DNA of 64,000 bases from Scalesia atractyloides (Eukaryota; Streptophyta; Magnoliopsida; Asterales; Asteraceae). The stretch spans positions 49,929,681 to 49,993,680 of the forward strand of contig CAMTDV010000007.1 of NCBI GenBank assembly GCA_947069175.1, given 5' to 3'. The notes under the pieces were generated by a model. That model saw only the letters and a program-made list of their open reading frames with translations. It was not told the DNA's origin and searched no databases. The stretch's first letter is position 1. Each line of letters starts with the position of its first letter. The position numbers and the translations under genes are program-made. This document shows positions 11,510-21,726 of this stretch, piece by piece.

Positions 11510-12110
11510 CCAGACGACACGTATGGAATAAATGGTAAATTACCATTTTACCCCTGAATGACCATCTGTCTAGGCCTAATTCAGGGGTAAAATGGTAATT
11601 AACCATGTTGAGCTGTAAAAGACTCAGGTTAATTACCATTTTACCCCTGAATTAGGCCTAGACGAGTGGCCATTCACGGGTAAATGGTAAATCACCATAT
11701 ACGACACATACAGGCCTAGACGACATGTCTATACAAGTACGAAATCACCATTTTACCCCTGAATGACCATCCGTCTAGGCCTAATTCAGGGGTAAAAATG
11801 GTAATTAACCATGTTGAGCTGTAAAAGACTCAGGTTAATTACCATTTTACCCCTGAATTAGGCCTAGACGAGTGGCTATTCAGGGGTAAATGGTAAATCA
11901 CCATATACGACGCATACAGGCCTAGACGACATGTCTATACAAATACGAAATTACCATTTTATCCCTGAATGACTACCCGTCAAGGCCTAATTCAGGGTAA
12001 AATGGTAATTAACCACTGAGTCTTTTACAGCTCAGATGGTTAATTACCATTTTACCCCTGATTAGGCCTGACGGGTAGTCATTCAGGGGTAAAATGGTAA
12101 TTACTATTTA
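11510..12110. repeat. Tandem palindromic repeats, about 210 bp unit
   Basis: Two full copies and one partial copy (about 11530-11740, 11740-11945, 11945-12110). Each contains TTACCATTTTACCCCTGAAT and its reverse complement ATTCAGGGGTAAAATGGTAA, plus GGCCTAGACG words. Each unit is therefore an inverted repeat. The copies differ by small indels. Confidence 0.75.
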
Positions 12111-12295
12111 CCTTTAAAATTCAAAAGTGGCCAGTTTAAAAGTTGCCGCTCAACTTGTACGTGGCGTCTACGTCTAGACGGTCGTCTAATAGGACAATAT
12201 TACCATTTTGCCCCTAAATTTAGCCTAGACGTAGTGCAACCATGGGTTAAATGGTCTTCTTGCTAACCCAGACGGGGCGTCTAGGTCTAGACGAG

Positions 12296-12727
12296 TTGTA
12301 TATTTAAAATTAATTAACATTTTTGGCATAATTAATAGGATTTTATTTAATTAATATGAAATTTGATATAAGCCGACATTCCTTCAATATACTAAGGCCA
12401 ACAATTAAACCATACAAAGCCCATCTAAACCAACAAACTCTGGGTATTGACAAACATCAGCAATCATACTCTACGAACTCTCACAACCCACCGTCGCCAC
12501 AGGCATATTGAAATTTGGTCATCTGTCGTGGCGACGGTGGGTTGTGAGAGTTCGGAGAGTATGATTGCTGATATTTATCAATACCCGAAGTTTGTTGTTT
12601 AGATAGCTTTGTATGGTTTAATTGCTGTGCTTTGTGCATATTGGAGGAATCTCGGCTTATATCAAATTCATATTAATTATAATAAAATCCTACTAATTAT
12701 ACCAAAAACGTTATTAATTGTATAAAA
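12296..12727. repeat. Foldback palindrome 1, arms about 200 bp
   Basis: The left arm (about 12296-12503) and right arm (about 12522-12727) are reverse complements with few mismatches. They share CAATCATACT, GTCGCCAC and CCATACAAAGC, separated by a loop of about 20 bases. The single-stranded form would be a long near-perfect hairpin. Confidence 0.8.
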
Positions 12728-12976
12728 CACTTTGTATTAATTATAAAAAATCGTATTAAATATACAAAAAATGGTATTACTATTTACCTTTAAAATTCAA
12801 AAAGTGGCCAGTTTAAAAGTTGCCGCTCAACTTGTACGTGGCGTCTAGGTCTAGACGAGTCGTCTAATAGGACAATATTACCATTTTGCCCCTAAATTTA
12901 GCCTAGACGGAGTGCAAACCATGGGTAAAATGGTCTTCTTGCTAGACCCAGACGGGGCGTCTAGGTCTAGACGAGT

Positions 12977-13412
12977 TGTATATATAAAATTAATAACATT
13001 TTTGGTATAATTAATAGGATTTTATTTAATTAATATGAAATTTGATATAAGCCGACATTCCTTCAATATACATAAGGCTCAACAATTAAACCATACAAAG
13101 CCCATCTAAAAATCAACAAACTCCGGGTATTGACAAACATCAGCAATCATACTCTACGAACTCTCACAACCCACCGTCGCCACCGGCAGTTTTGAAATTT
13201 GGTCATCTGCCGTGGCGACGGTGGGTTGTGAGAGTTTGGAGAGTATGATTGCTGATGTTTATCAATACCGAAGTTTGTTGGTTTTAGATGGGCTTTGTAT
13301 GGTTTAATTGCTGTGCCTTGTGCATATTGGAGGAATCTCGACTTATATCAAATTCATATCAATTAAATAAAATCCTATTAATTATACCAAAAACGTTATT
13401 AATTGTATAAAA
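12977..13412. repeat. Foldback palindrome 2, arms about 200 bp
   Basis: Second copy of the foldback at 12296-12727, with the same arms and a similar short loop around 13190-13210. It lies about 70 bases from the stop codon of the OTU-domain frame. Confidence 0.8.
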
Positions 13413-13479
13413 AACTTTGTATTAATTATAAAAAATCGTATTAAATATACAAAAAATGGTATTAGATGTACAAAAACCC

Positions 13480-14221
13480 TCATTCTTCCGATTCACTGTC
13501 GACGTAATTAATACTCGGGTTTGGATTTGGTGGGACATTCATTATCGACGTATACCATTCTAGACGGGGCGTGAACATATCCAGCCATTGTTCTGCAGCA
13601 GCGCATCGGTAGGTCAACCACAAACCGTTTACTGTAGGCATTGGAAATTGGCCTTCCAGCTTAATATGTATGAAGTGGTTGTTGTTAACCTGTGCAATCG
13701 TTATCGTTCGTGGTTCTGATTCGTCGAAGGGTTGATTATCGGGAAGAAGGTGGAACAACTATCGATGCTTAACAGGTGAACCACTATACGCTACCTTTGT
13801 GCGATAAGAATCCCTGCGTGGGGAAGTCCATCCAGTGAGTGGGTGGACAACGCTCCACTGAATCCCAAATTAGACTTTGATGATGCGTGTAAAAGTATCC
13901 TTCCTCCCATGCTTCAAATACTGGCGCCCAAATCGATGCGTTCTGATCCATCTCATGTTGAAGGTCTTTTTGAATGTGGCTCAACACACGTTCTCCCATA
14001 CCCAAGCCCACAGCCATAGTCCGAAACCCACATTGACCGTCTGGCCTCACATCTTGTATGCACGAGATGTACGGGTGAAACAATGTGAGAAGGAGAGGCA
14101 TAAACCATTTGATTTTTGACACATACTCGTCGCTCACTATCAACGGAAAAGTGTTATCCTCTCGAACCTTTCTTTGTTTAGAACTCGTTAAACGGCTTCG
14201 CCCCGCTTTGGGTTTTTGCAA
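13480..14221 (-). pseudogene. OTU-like cysteine-protease domain at the transposase C-terminus
   Basis: The upstream segment (13784-14221) carries DGQCGFRTMAVGLG, with the expected nucleophile Cys at 14030-14032 and the preceding Asp-Gly of OTU deubiquitinase-like proteases. The downstream segment (13480-13758) carries NNNHFIHIKL, with the candidate catalytic His at 13675-13677, followed by GLWLTYRCAAAEQW and an acidic tail ending SESEE. A frame break separates the two near 13760-13790. OTU proteases remove ubiquitin or related modifiers; the role in a transposon is unknown. The spacing of Cys and His fits one domain. Confidence 0.75.
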
Positions 14222-14483
14222 CTTGATGACCGACAGTTGAGTGGCCTGCGATGGAATGTATGAGCTATGGCGGGGGCATCGTATATACTTTGTTGGGAAC
14301 CCTGGGATGGAACGTATGAGCTATGGCAGGGGGCGTCGTCAAACAGAAGTTGTGCTTGCTTTGTTGTTGGTCGTCCACGAGTATTTTGTTGAACAACTAG
14401 TTGTTTCTTGGTAGATTTGGTTTGGGTCAACACCGCTTTAATCTTTCCCAGCAAGTTTTTTTCCTGAGCAGGGGGTGTGACTC

Positions 14484-14999
14484 TTACTGTTGCCGAACAA
14501 TGTTCAGCTCTTCTACCACGTCAACCTCATCCGATGTCAATTTACATGGCTGAAAGTTAAGCTTCTTCCAGAAGATGTCTATGTTTTCGAGTTTAATCGG
14601 ACGCTCAGCACGTACGTACTTTTCCAGCCTGCAAGCACACGACAACCCATAGTTATACCACATCTGACATCCACAAGATGAATACAAGCGCTGCAACACA
14701 TCTAGTTTCCTAAGTAGCTCTCCACTCAACAAGTCAAGCGTTGTATGGGAAACTTTTCCACATAGGTGGTCAAATAACGGGTTTTTTGGTGGTTCATTAT
14801 TTTTTTCGATGCTTTCTTGAAAGCTCCTCTTTATTTCCTCGTATTGTGTTTCAACAATATACTTGACACAACCTACTATACGGTCCAGCGAGCTCTTATC
14901 TTGGATGTATCTCTTTATATTCGCGTGTTGACTCCCAACTCTGTTTGTGGTACGCTGCCCGAAGTTGCGACTCTGATCAGTCCACGAAAAGACAAACAT
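14484..14999 (-). pseudogene. SWIM zinc-finger segment of the transposase
   Basis: A 171-codon open segment. Near its middle is SSCGCQMWYNYGLSCACRLE, the C-x-C...C-x-C form of the SWIM finger (the last ligand is Cys instead of the commoner His). SWIM fingers follow the MULE core in FHY3/FAR1-type proteins and are thought to bind DNA or protein. The preceding half is helical and charged. It joins the MULE core through the intron at 15018-15110. Confidence 0.75.
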
Positions 15000-15184
15000 T
15001 TGCTTGTAGTCTTTCAGCTAATTATCACACACGTACGTAAACACCCCTAAATGGTATCAATAATTAGTTAAATGTACATACGTAGGTCACATTTTATTAC
15101 AAAAACTTACTTGAACGTTTGCATTCCACATGTCGCTTTTGCAAGTGGTGCATGTTGTACTCGTATATGGGTATTGATGGAGAC

Positions 15185-15933
15185 TCACACAATCTCCCCC
15201 AGGATGACAAAATTTTTTTGCCATTCTTCTTCTGTGAATGCGCTCATGAAGTGCTTACAAATATACTGTTGAATGTGAAACCTGCAGAGATATCGAGAGG
15301 CGTTTGGAAAAACTTTAGCACACGCGTTAATTAGGGCCAGGTCTGTATCTGTTACAATAACACGTGGCTCGATACGTTTGTCCAACATTGATATGATCCT
15401 CTCAACCACCCATACAAAGTATCACTACGTTCTTTGCAGATAACGGCATGCGCGATAGAATACGAATATTTGGTGGGCATCATACCACCTATCTGGACAA
15501 ATGGCATGTTGTATACGTTCGTCTTGTACGTGGAATCGATCAGCAAAACGTGCAGAAACGCACGCCACATTTCACTCGAGTAGGGATGAACAAAGAAGAT
15601 CTCTGTAACGACCTCTATTTCGGGTTCCTCCCGTGTTTCGTAAATAAATTCGTTTGTAATAAGGATGTTTTCTAGCGACTGCACGGGAGTCAGTCCGTAT
15701 CTTTGTTCGGCCCTAATCTTCTGAACTGCGTTTTGAACATTTTTCTGAACATGGAAACTGTCGGGGAACTGCTTCCTTATTGTTTGAAAAATTCTGCGCG
15801 GCTCCATGTTGTGTGCTGTCAACTGCTCGATCAATCTGTATTCGTCAGGAGCAAACCTTCGCACAAATGCGTGGCTCGATAGGTCCTGACAGACTTCGTG
15901 GTTATGTTCAGTTTTCCCCCTTTTATCCCCCAT
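15185..15933 (-). pseudogene. MULE transposase catalytic core
   Basis: Two overlapping frames together cover the core. The first (15352-15933) has the leader EHNHEVCQDLSSHAFVRR and the strand LLIDSTYKTNVYNMPFVQI, with the first catalytic Asp. The second (15185-15409) has PRVIVTDTDLALINACAK, with the second catalytic Asp, then ASRYLCRFHIQQYICKHF. The switch of frame near 15410 marks an indel. These motifs define the RNase H-like DDE fold of the MULE family. Confidence 0.88.
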
Positions 15934-16859
15934 GTTTCATATGGATGGTCTCGCATAGCCACCAGGTAAAACGAGCAACTGGTTTTCTAGCTTCCAGCTT
16001 TTCTAACCGTTGCTGTAGTATGGTGCTCACCACCACGGTCACATTCAAGCCATACCCTCCCGGTCCTTCCACCAATTTTCTTTGATCGTCGGGTCACAAT
16101 AACGAAACCATCCGCCTTTGCCATTTCCTGTGCCCAGTTTTTTTAGCTCATCTAGAGAGTTGAAAACCTGTAAAATCAATAGCTTTATGTTAGATTTTAT
16201 GTTTACTCAACTGCACAACATAAATAAATAAGTTTTGATACCGTCTCTGTGAGGTACGGATTGCCTGCGCATGGGGGTGCCTCACTACCATATCTTCGCC
16301 ATCAGGATAGACTTGTTAACCGTACAAAGAATGTGTTGCATTGTAACTTTCGTAACAGTCTCCTCCGTATCCATCCGGATCGTGTTTTTACACGTACGAG
16401 TATTCACACCGGTATCCATAATCTGGAAACCCATGTTGCGAGGATAACATGGTGCATCAACTTGGTACGAGTCGTCCACATGAGATGTTTCTTCAACGGG
16501 AGGAAGCTCGTTCAAATCTATAAACGGTCTGTTTCGATTTCCTTGTACACTTGACTCAACCTCCTTTTGCTCGTTAGAATTGGGAATAGCGGTCTCCCCC
16601 TAACAACGGTATCATCATTAGTAAATAATTAAAACAACAACTAGTTTAACCTAATAACGTTACCGGATTGGCTTCGGGAACCCATGGCTCGTCAGAATAC
16701 GGCCCAAAGAAATAGTTACCGTCCCAGTTTGATGACATTTCACCACCTTTGAATGATATCAGATGAAGTAATATAAGCCAAAGAAGAAGACGGAAAGAAT
16801 TCCGACGACGAAGTGAAAATTTTATGTGACATCAAATGCTCTGCGTGGCTCTATTTCAC

Positions 16860-17163
16860 AAAGAAATATACGCCCCGTCTAGGCCAAGATGGGGCGTATC
16901 ACTTTACTGCTTTACTCACATGCATGCAGACCACCAAAGTCAAAATGAACCTTCAAGACGGGTCGTCTAGGCCTAGACGACCCATCTTGGCAGATCGTCT
17001 TCGAGTCTGTGTAGGCTAGACGCCCCGTATGATGTGACTGATTTGACATTGTACGAGGGCAGGAATGTGGTCGGAGAAAAGGAACACTAGACGCCCCGTC
17101 TAGGTTTGGACGACCCGTCTAGAAGTGTTTAAATAGGCAGATGGGTGTGTGAATATGTAGAAT
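16860..17163. repeat. Right terminal and subterminal region of the MULE
   Basis: Multiple AGACGGGTCGTCTAGG and CGCCCCGTCTAGG words in both orientations mirror those at 10980-11240. The outer end is AAATAGGCAGATGGGTGTGT, then GAATATGTAG. Repeated subterminal words are candidate transposase-binding sites. Confidence 0.65.
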
Positions 17164-18662
17164 CTTTTTTAAACTTTTTTTACTGTGTATTTGATGGTGT
17201 CAAATAATTCATATCTTTATGAGTTAATTTTTTTTCAATCCCTTTGTATATAAAAAATTTGTAAATTTATAACTTTTCTGTCTTGTTGAGTACACATAGT
17301 ATTTTTAATATCCTACACCCATATTATCCAACATATATCAAATAAAGAGTGTTGTAAAAACACATTAGTTTTTATTGTAACACCCCTATCCATTAAACAT
17401 GATAAAAAACATTTTTTGTATGTTACATAAATCTCGACCCAGACAATTGTTAAATTAGTTATTTATCAATAAATAAGAATTTTATCCGGAATAACTTTAA
17501 TTTACATATATCTTGTTCCCCCACAAATGCTACGCTACATAACCTAACAAAGTATACCATCAAAGTTGTTCCCTAAAAAGCAAAATATTTAAGTTACAAA
17601 ATTTGTTTTTTTCTTTTTATCAATTTCTTTGCTGGAACGTCCAACTCATTGTCTTCGGATACTGTTACAAAATAAACTGACAAACATAAATGTAACAAAC
17701 CAACTAACAATTTGATGTTACATACCAATTAGTTTCCTTTCATTTAGTTGGTGGAAAACATATAGCAGATGTAATTTATTATTACTCTTTTTAAAACACA
17801 TTTTTATTCAGCATTAGCAATAATTAAAAAAAAACTATTACACATAGGATGTCAAAATCCTTTTTACATATCAAAACATAAAAATTTTAGTCAGTTATGA
17901 TATATTTTAGTTTCCTTTCATTTAGTTGGTGGAAAACATATAGCAGATGTAATTTATTATTACTCTTTTTACACACATTTGTTATTCAGCATTAGAATAA
18001 TAAAAAAAAACTATTACACATAGGATGTCAAAATCCTTTTTACATATCAAAACATAAAAATTTTAGTCAGTTATGATATATTTTGATCCGTGAAGAATTA
18101 TGTGTTTTTTTAAGTTTTAGACAAAGCTACCGTTCCACATTAACCGGTAAAATAGCTTTGTTGATGGATGTAACCGTACTATGTAGGTTTACATTTATCA
18201 TTGAGATTGAAAATACAATTTATACCCGAAATACCTTCGTGTATTGTATGCTTATTTTTATATTATAACTATTATGATTAGATAACAAGATTGATCACAA
18301 CCGTTGATCACTTAAATCAATGACAGATGTTGACTTTCTTGGGTTTTTGCAATTTAGTTGGTTCTTCGATTTATCCTTACCCTATATATATCTTAATTAT
18401 ATACGAGAAGTCCATTCTATTTAAAAAAAACTTTAGAAGCATTATGAATCATGCATTTTCCTAAGCTTTTCTTAATATACGTATATGCATAGTTTAAAAT
18501 TCACTATATACATATATTTATATTGTCAAATCTTGAATTATACACATATGTATATGGTCAATTATAAACTATACATATGTGTATATTACGAAAAGTGTAG
18601 GGAAAATGTGTGGTCAATAATACTTCTTAAGTTTCTCAATTAGCCTAGTGCTTCTCACACGA
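17164..18662. other. AT-rich DNA with a 178-bp tandem duplication
   Basis: No gene is recognised. Copy 1 is 17731-17908 and copy 2 is 17909-18084, starting AGTTTCCTTTCATTTAGTTG. They differ by a few small indels. A TGTAACACCCC word at 17376 resembles a Gypsy LTR start, but I find no partner end or target duplication. Confidence 0.55.
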
Positions 18663-18665
18663 TCC

Positions 18666-18697
<32 letters not shown>

Positions 18698-19226
18698 GAA
18701 AACAGTTTAAATGAGAAAATGAAAAACTAACTAAAAAAGCTAAAACCACCTAACCCACCCCCACTGACACCCCAAAAATCCTAAACCCCCACCCCACCCC
18801 CAAAAACAATCATCCTCCCACAAAAGCCTAAACCCATACCCCAAAAAACCTATCCCAATACCTAATCCCCACCAAAACCTAAACCCCCACCCCCAAAAAA
18901 CCATAAACCCCCCATCACAAACTATGCATATAATGCACATATGCAGCACATACATATAATGCAATCTGCAGTACAAGTTTTTTTTAAATTATACATAAAA
19001 AGTAGCGATTTTTTAAAAAAATTGTAAAAAATGGTATGTTTTTTAGGCTTTGTTATCGTTTTTTAGTTTTCTCATTTATAATAGTTTTCCCATTGTTACT
19101 TGGTTTTTTAGGTTTCGCCTTATATAATACTTTTTCATGCTTATTTAATGTGCATTTTCAGTTAGCCTATGTTTTCATGTAAAACATTTTCGAAACAGTG
19201 CGACAACGCGCACAAAAATTTACTAG
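18663..19226 (+). mobile_element. Nonautonomous Helitron-like element, 564 bp
   Basis: The 5' end is TCCTATATATATA, preceded by A. The 3' end has a GC-rich stem-loop (GTGCG, loop ACAACG, CGCAC at 19198-19213), then nine AT-rich bases and CTAG (19223-19226), followed by T. A 5' TC end, 3' hairpin, CTRR terminus and insertion between A and T are the Helitron hallmarks. The interior is A/C-rich (18740-18920) with no coding frame. No terminal inverted repeat or target duplication is expected or seen. Confidence 0.65.
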
Positions 19227-19320
19227 TTATAAACATATTACAAGTTAAAAAAAAAACAAAAAATGTTAGTGCGTCGTATGTCAAAAAGTGGTTGATATTA
19301 TTTCTTTAAATATACTTAAC

Positions 19321-20011
19321 GTCTAACAACCGACAATTTACGAGTTTTGATTACGCGCATAATGAGCATTAAGACAATTATAAGTGGTGTTTTAAGACAC
19401 AAATTAACTTAAATAGGCCTTTGGTATGACTAGGAACGTCTATCCGGCTTTAAGGTACGTGAATGGTGAATTGCGGAAAAACTATCGAACGTTAAGCGGT
19501 AACGAACTGACGCCGGACGAAATACTGATAACGCCGACAAAAACGAGTTGTATACATATTTTTAATATGAATAGGTTTTTGCAAAATTATCATACTTTCG
19601 AACGTCACAAAACACATACGTGAACGAAAAACGCGACTGTAGGAACGCACCGACGACGAAACCGAAGCATCAGACTTGTTTACTCTCTAAAAACTGAAAT
19701 ATTATGATAATTTAGCTTCATAATGAAATTTTAGTATACGTAGTTGAAATCAGATTGAAAAACGGACAATAAACGATAACCGAACATCTTACACAATTTT
19801 AACGCAACCGCAAAATATGCGTCAAACACCGAACTCCAACATAATTTTAAGCACTTTCGACCCTAAATAAAATATTACGACTTTCACAATGTTCGGGGTG
19901 CGAAAACGGGCTTTAGAAATACGTTTGGGCCGCACGAAGGATACACACGCGCTAATGGGCCTTAGGCCCAACCTATCTAAACCCTAACTATAAAATCATA
20001 TTTCTCCTCTC
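19321..20011 (+). repeat. Truncated 5' LTR portion of element C
   Basis: Matches 21727-22412 with frequent substitutions. It includes a TATA-like ACTATAAAATC at 19987-19997 followed by a pyrimidine-rich CTCCTCTCCTCC, the likely transcription-start region. Homology ends there. Confidence 0.65.
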
Positions 20012-21716
20012 CTCCAGTTAACGGGAGAGCTACCGAACAGAATGCAACAATGGGGCCTTGGGCCTGACCTTTTGAGAAAACACGATTAGACACGACAACA
20101 ACGATGCTACTCCCAGTTAACTGGAGAAATGCGAATATAATGCAGCAATTTGTCACTGATCCTGTAAGCAACACGAATCCGCTGAGGTACGTCCAAACGA
20201 GATTTCACAACACTCGATATTAAGTCTAATGGTAATCACAAGTACTGACGTTGCAAAAGAAGTCACATGTCTTCGCATTCCCCCTACTTCATTAACGGCG
20301 ATTACGCCATATTGACATTTTGTGGTAATAGTCACGCTAACAACCGGTCATCACATGAAATTCCAGGTAAAGTCCTATATTTCTTTTATTGAAATTCTGA
20401 CTTTGCATATTTGAATAGATTTTCACACCTCTATTCCTCCTAATGGTCATTGTATCACGGGAATTTCTTTCATGTTAGTGAACACCCATTTGCATCAATT
20501 TTAGACAAATTCATATGTTACACATGCCATTGTTTGTTACACATGTGGTTAGTTTGATTTGTGGAGACCATCAGGTACTTCACTCCGAATGGTTGTTTTA
20601 CCAGTAGTTCGAATATTATTTCGCTACATCTAGTTATTGTTTTGTGATCTGGATGACCTGCATTATTGTGAGTAGCAATTCCTTGATATTGATTCAACGA
20701 ATGCCTTGAAATTCCTTTTCTTTTCGAGTTACATACATGGTTTTCCATTGTAATATATCGAAATTTCCATTATCAATACATGTATTCATTGTTGGATTGT
20801 TTCTAAACCAAGTCCGATTGTCTAAACTTGCTCACTTATATATATATATATATATATATTCAATTGAAGGCTTCATATGATATATTGAGGTCATCATATT
20901 CAGGTAATCTGAACAAGCACTTCATCCGTTTAGAACCATAGTGGACTTGTCAGTCTTCACCTCCATTGAATCAATTGTTTGGTTACGACAACTTGTGGTG
21001 GCGTTTCACTAACTTGAAGCTTGCGCTAATCTCGTTTGCACACCTCATGTACGGATTTATTTGTTTATTTTTAAATCCACCTTGTTGGTTTACTATCTTA
21101 AAGCAGTCTTAATAAAATAGTGTCTTAAAATCACGGTACACAAATTCATGTTATATTCTTGTGTACCTCTTAACGGTTCTTCATTATTGGTAAAAAATTT
21201 TGTGATATTTGTTATTTTTTCATATCAACCAAAAATTTTAATTACTTGTTCTTCGTCTTCAGTTGAAAATCCTATGAGATTTATTTGAAACAAATGTTCA
21301 GATTTACTTCGTTGTGCTTCTATTTCCTTTGAGCTTGTTGATTCTAAGTTTCATTTATACAACAACCTATGCAAGTTTCCGCTGGTAGTAAATTCTATTG
21401 TTTCTAAAATTCATTTGCAGATTATGAACATTCATTTGGACATCTATTGGTCGAAACTCCTCTTTTGTTGGACCCTTGTAAACTTAGTCATATTAGTGAT
21501 TGTATCGCTACGCCTCATTCACTTGGCATCGATTTCCGAAAAAATTTGGTAGAAACGTTGGGTTCTTATTATTGTAGTATGTCCTTGTATTCACATAACT
21601 CGAATGACTCTTGATTCAATTACTGATCATTCACTTCGGTATTAATATCTACCTATGCATGACATAACTCTAAGGAGATAACATGGTCTAAGTTTCGAGG
21701 ACGAAATTTCTTTAAC
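20012..21716 (+). pseudogene. Decayed interior and pol tail of element C
   Basis: No catalytic motif is readable. The last 30 bases before the purine tract encode FRGRNFFNMGRM-stop, a tail I associate with Gypsy pol genes just before the 3' LTR. An (AT)n tract lies at about 20837-20860. Most of the polyprotein is missing or unrecognisable. Confidence 0.45.
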
Positions 21717-21726
21717 ATGGGGAGAA
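21717..21726 (+). other. Polypurine tract of element C
   Basis: ATGGGGAGAA directly precedes TGTGACAACC, the start of the LTR copy. This sets the plus-strand orientation of the element. Confidence 0.7.

Larger units (their letters stand above)
12103..13463. repeat. Two tandem copies of a roughly 675-bp unit
   Basis: Copy 1 starts with TTACTATTTACC near 12103 and copy 2 near 12776. Both run through GTGGCCAGTTTAAAAGTTGC, a CTAGACG-rich stretch and a long foldback palindrome. They sit directly 3' of the transposase gene. Confidence 0.8.
13480..16738 (-). pseudogene. FAR1-MULE transposase fused to SWIM and OTU domains, decayed
   Basis: MULE transposases bind terminal repeats and cut and join element ends in the nucleus. 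The start chosen is ATG 16736-16738 (MSSNWDGNYFFG). Exons are inferred from GT-AG borders: exon 1 16664-16738, intron 16600-16663, exon 2 16242-16599, intron 16168-16241, exon 3 from 16167, and a later intron 15018-15110. Domain order is acidic N-terminus, FAR1-type zinc-binding region (about 15900-16167), MULE core (15185-15750), SWIM finger (14484-14999), a basic linker, then OTU protease (13480-14221). Breaks seen: an extra base in the T run at 16138-16144, an in-frame TAG in the FAR1 region, frame changes near 15930 and 15410, and frame or stop breaks between OTU segments. The protein would have exceeded 800 residues. Domestication is unlikely given these breaks. Confidence 0.82.
10933..17163 (-). 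mobile_element. Mutator-like element (MULE) with OTU-domain gene
   Basis: About 6.2 kb holding a decayed FAR1/MULE transposase gene (13480-16738, minus). Both ends are rich in the subterminal word AGACGGGTCGTCTAGG and its variants. The outer ends are degenerate inverted repeats: the left has GGACACCCCTGCTTTCTATTT, and the right, read on the minus strand, has ACACCCATCTGCCTATTT. A possible 9-bp target duplication (ATTTTTTAA at 10924-10932, CTTTTTTAA at 17164-17172) is low-complexity and only 8 of 9 match. Element class is secure from the transposase; the exact borders are tentative. Confidence 0.75.

Noticed and set aside
13480..16738. Domesticated host FAR1-family gene
   Set aside because: Subterminal repeats surround it and several frameshifts and stops break it, so a decayed transposon gene fits better.
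17376..18084. Solo LTR beginning TGTAACACCCC
   Set aside because: No matching CA end or 5-bp target duplication could be found downstream.
18740..18976. Gly/Trp-rich 78-codon minus-strand frame
   Set aside because: Comes from the A/C-rich interior of the Helitron-like element; low complexity explains it.
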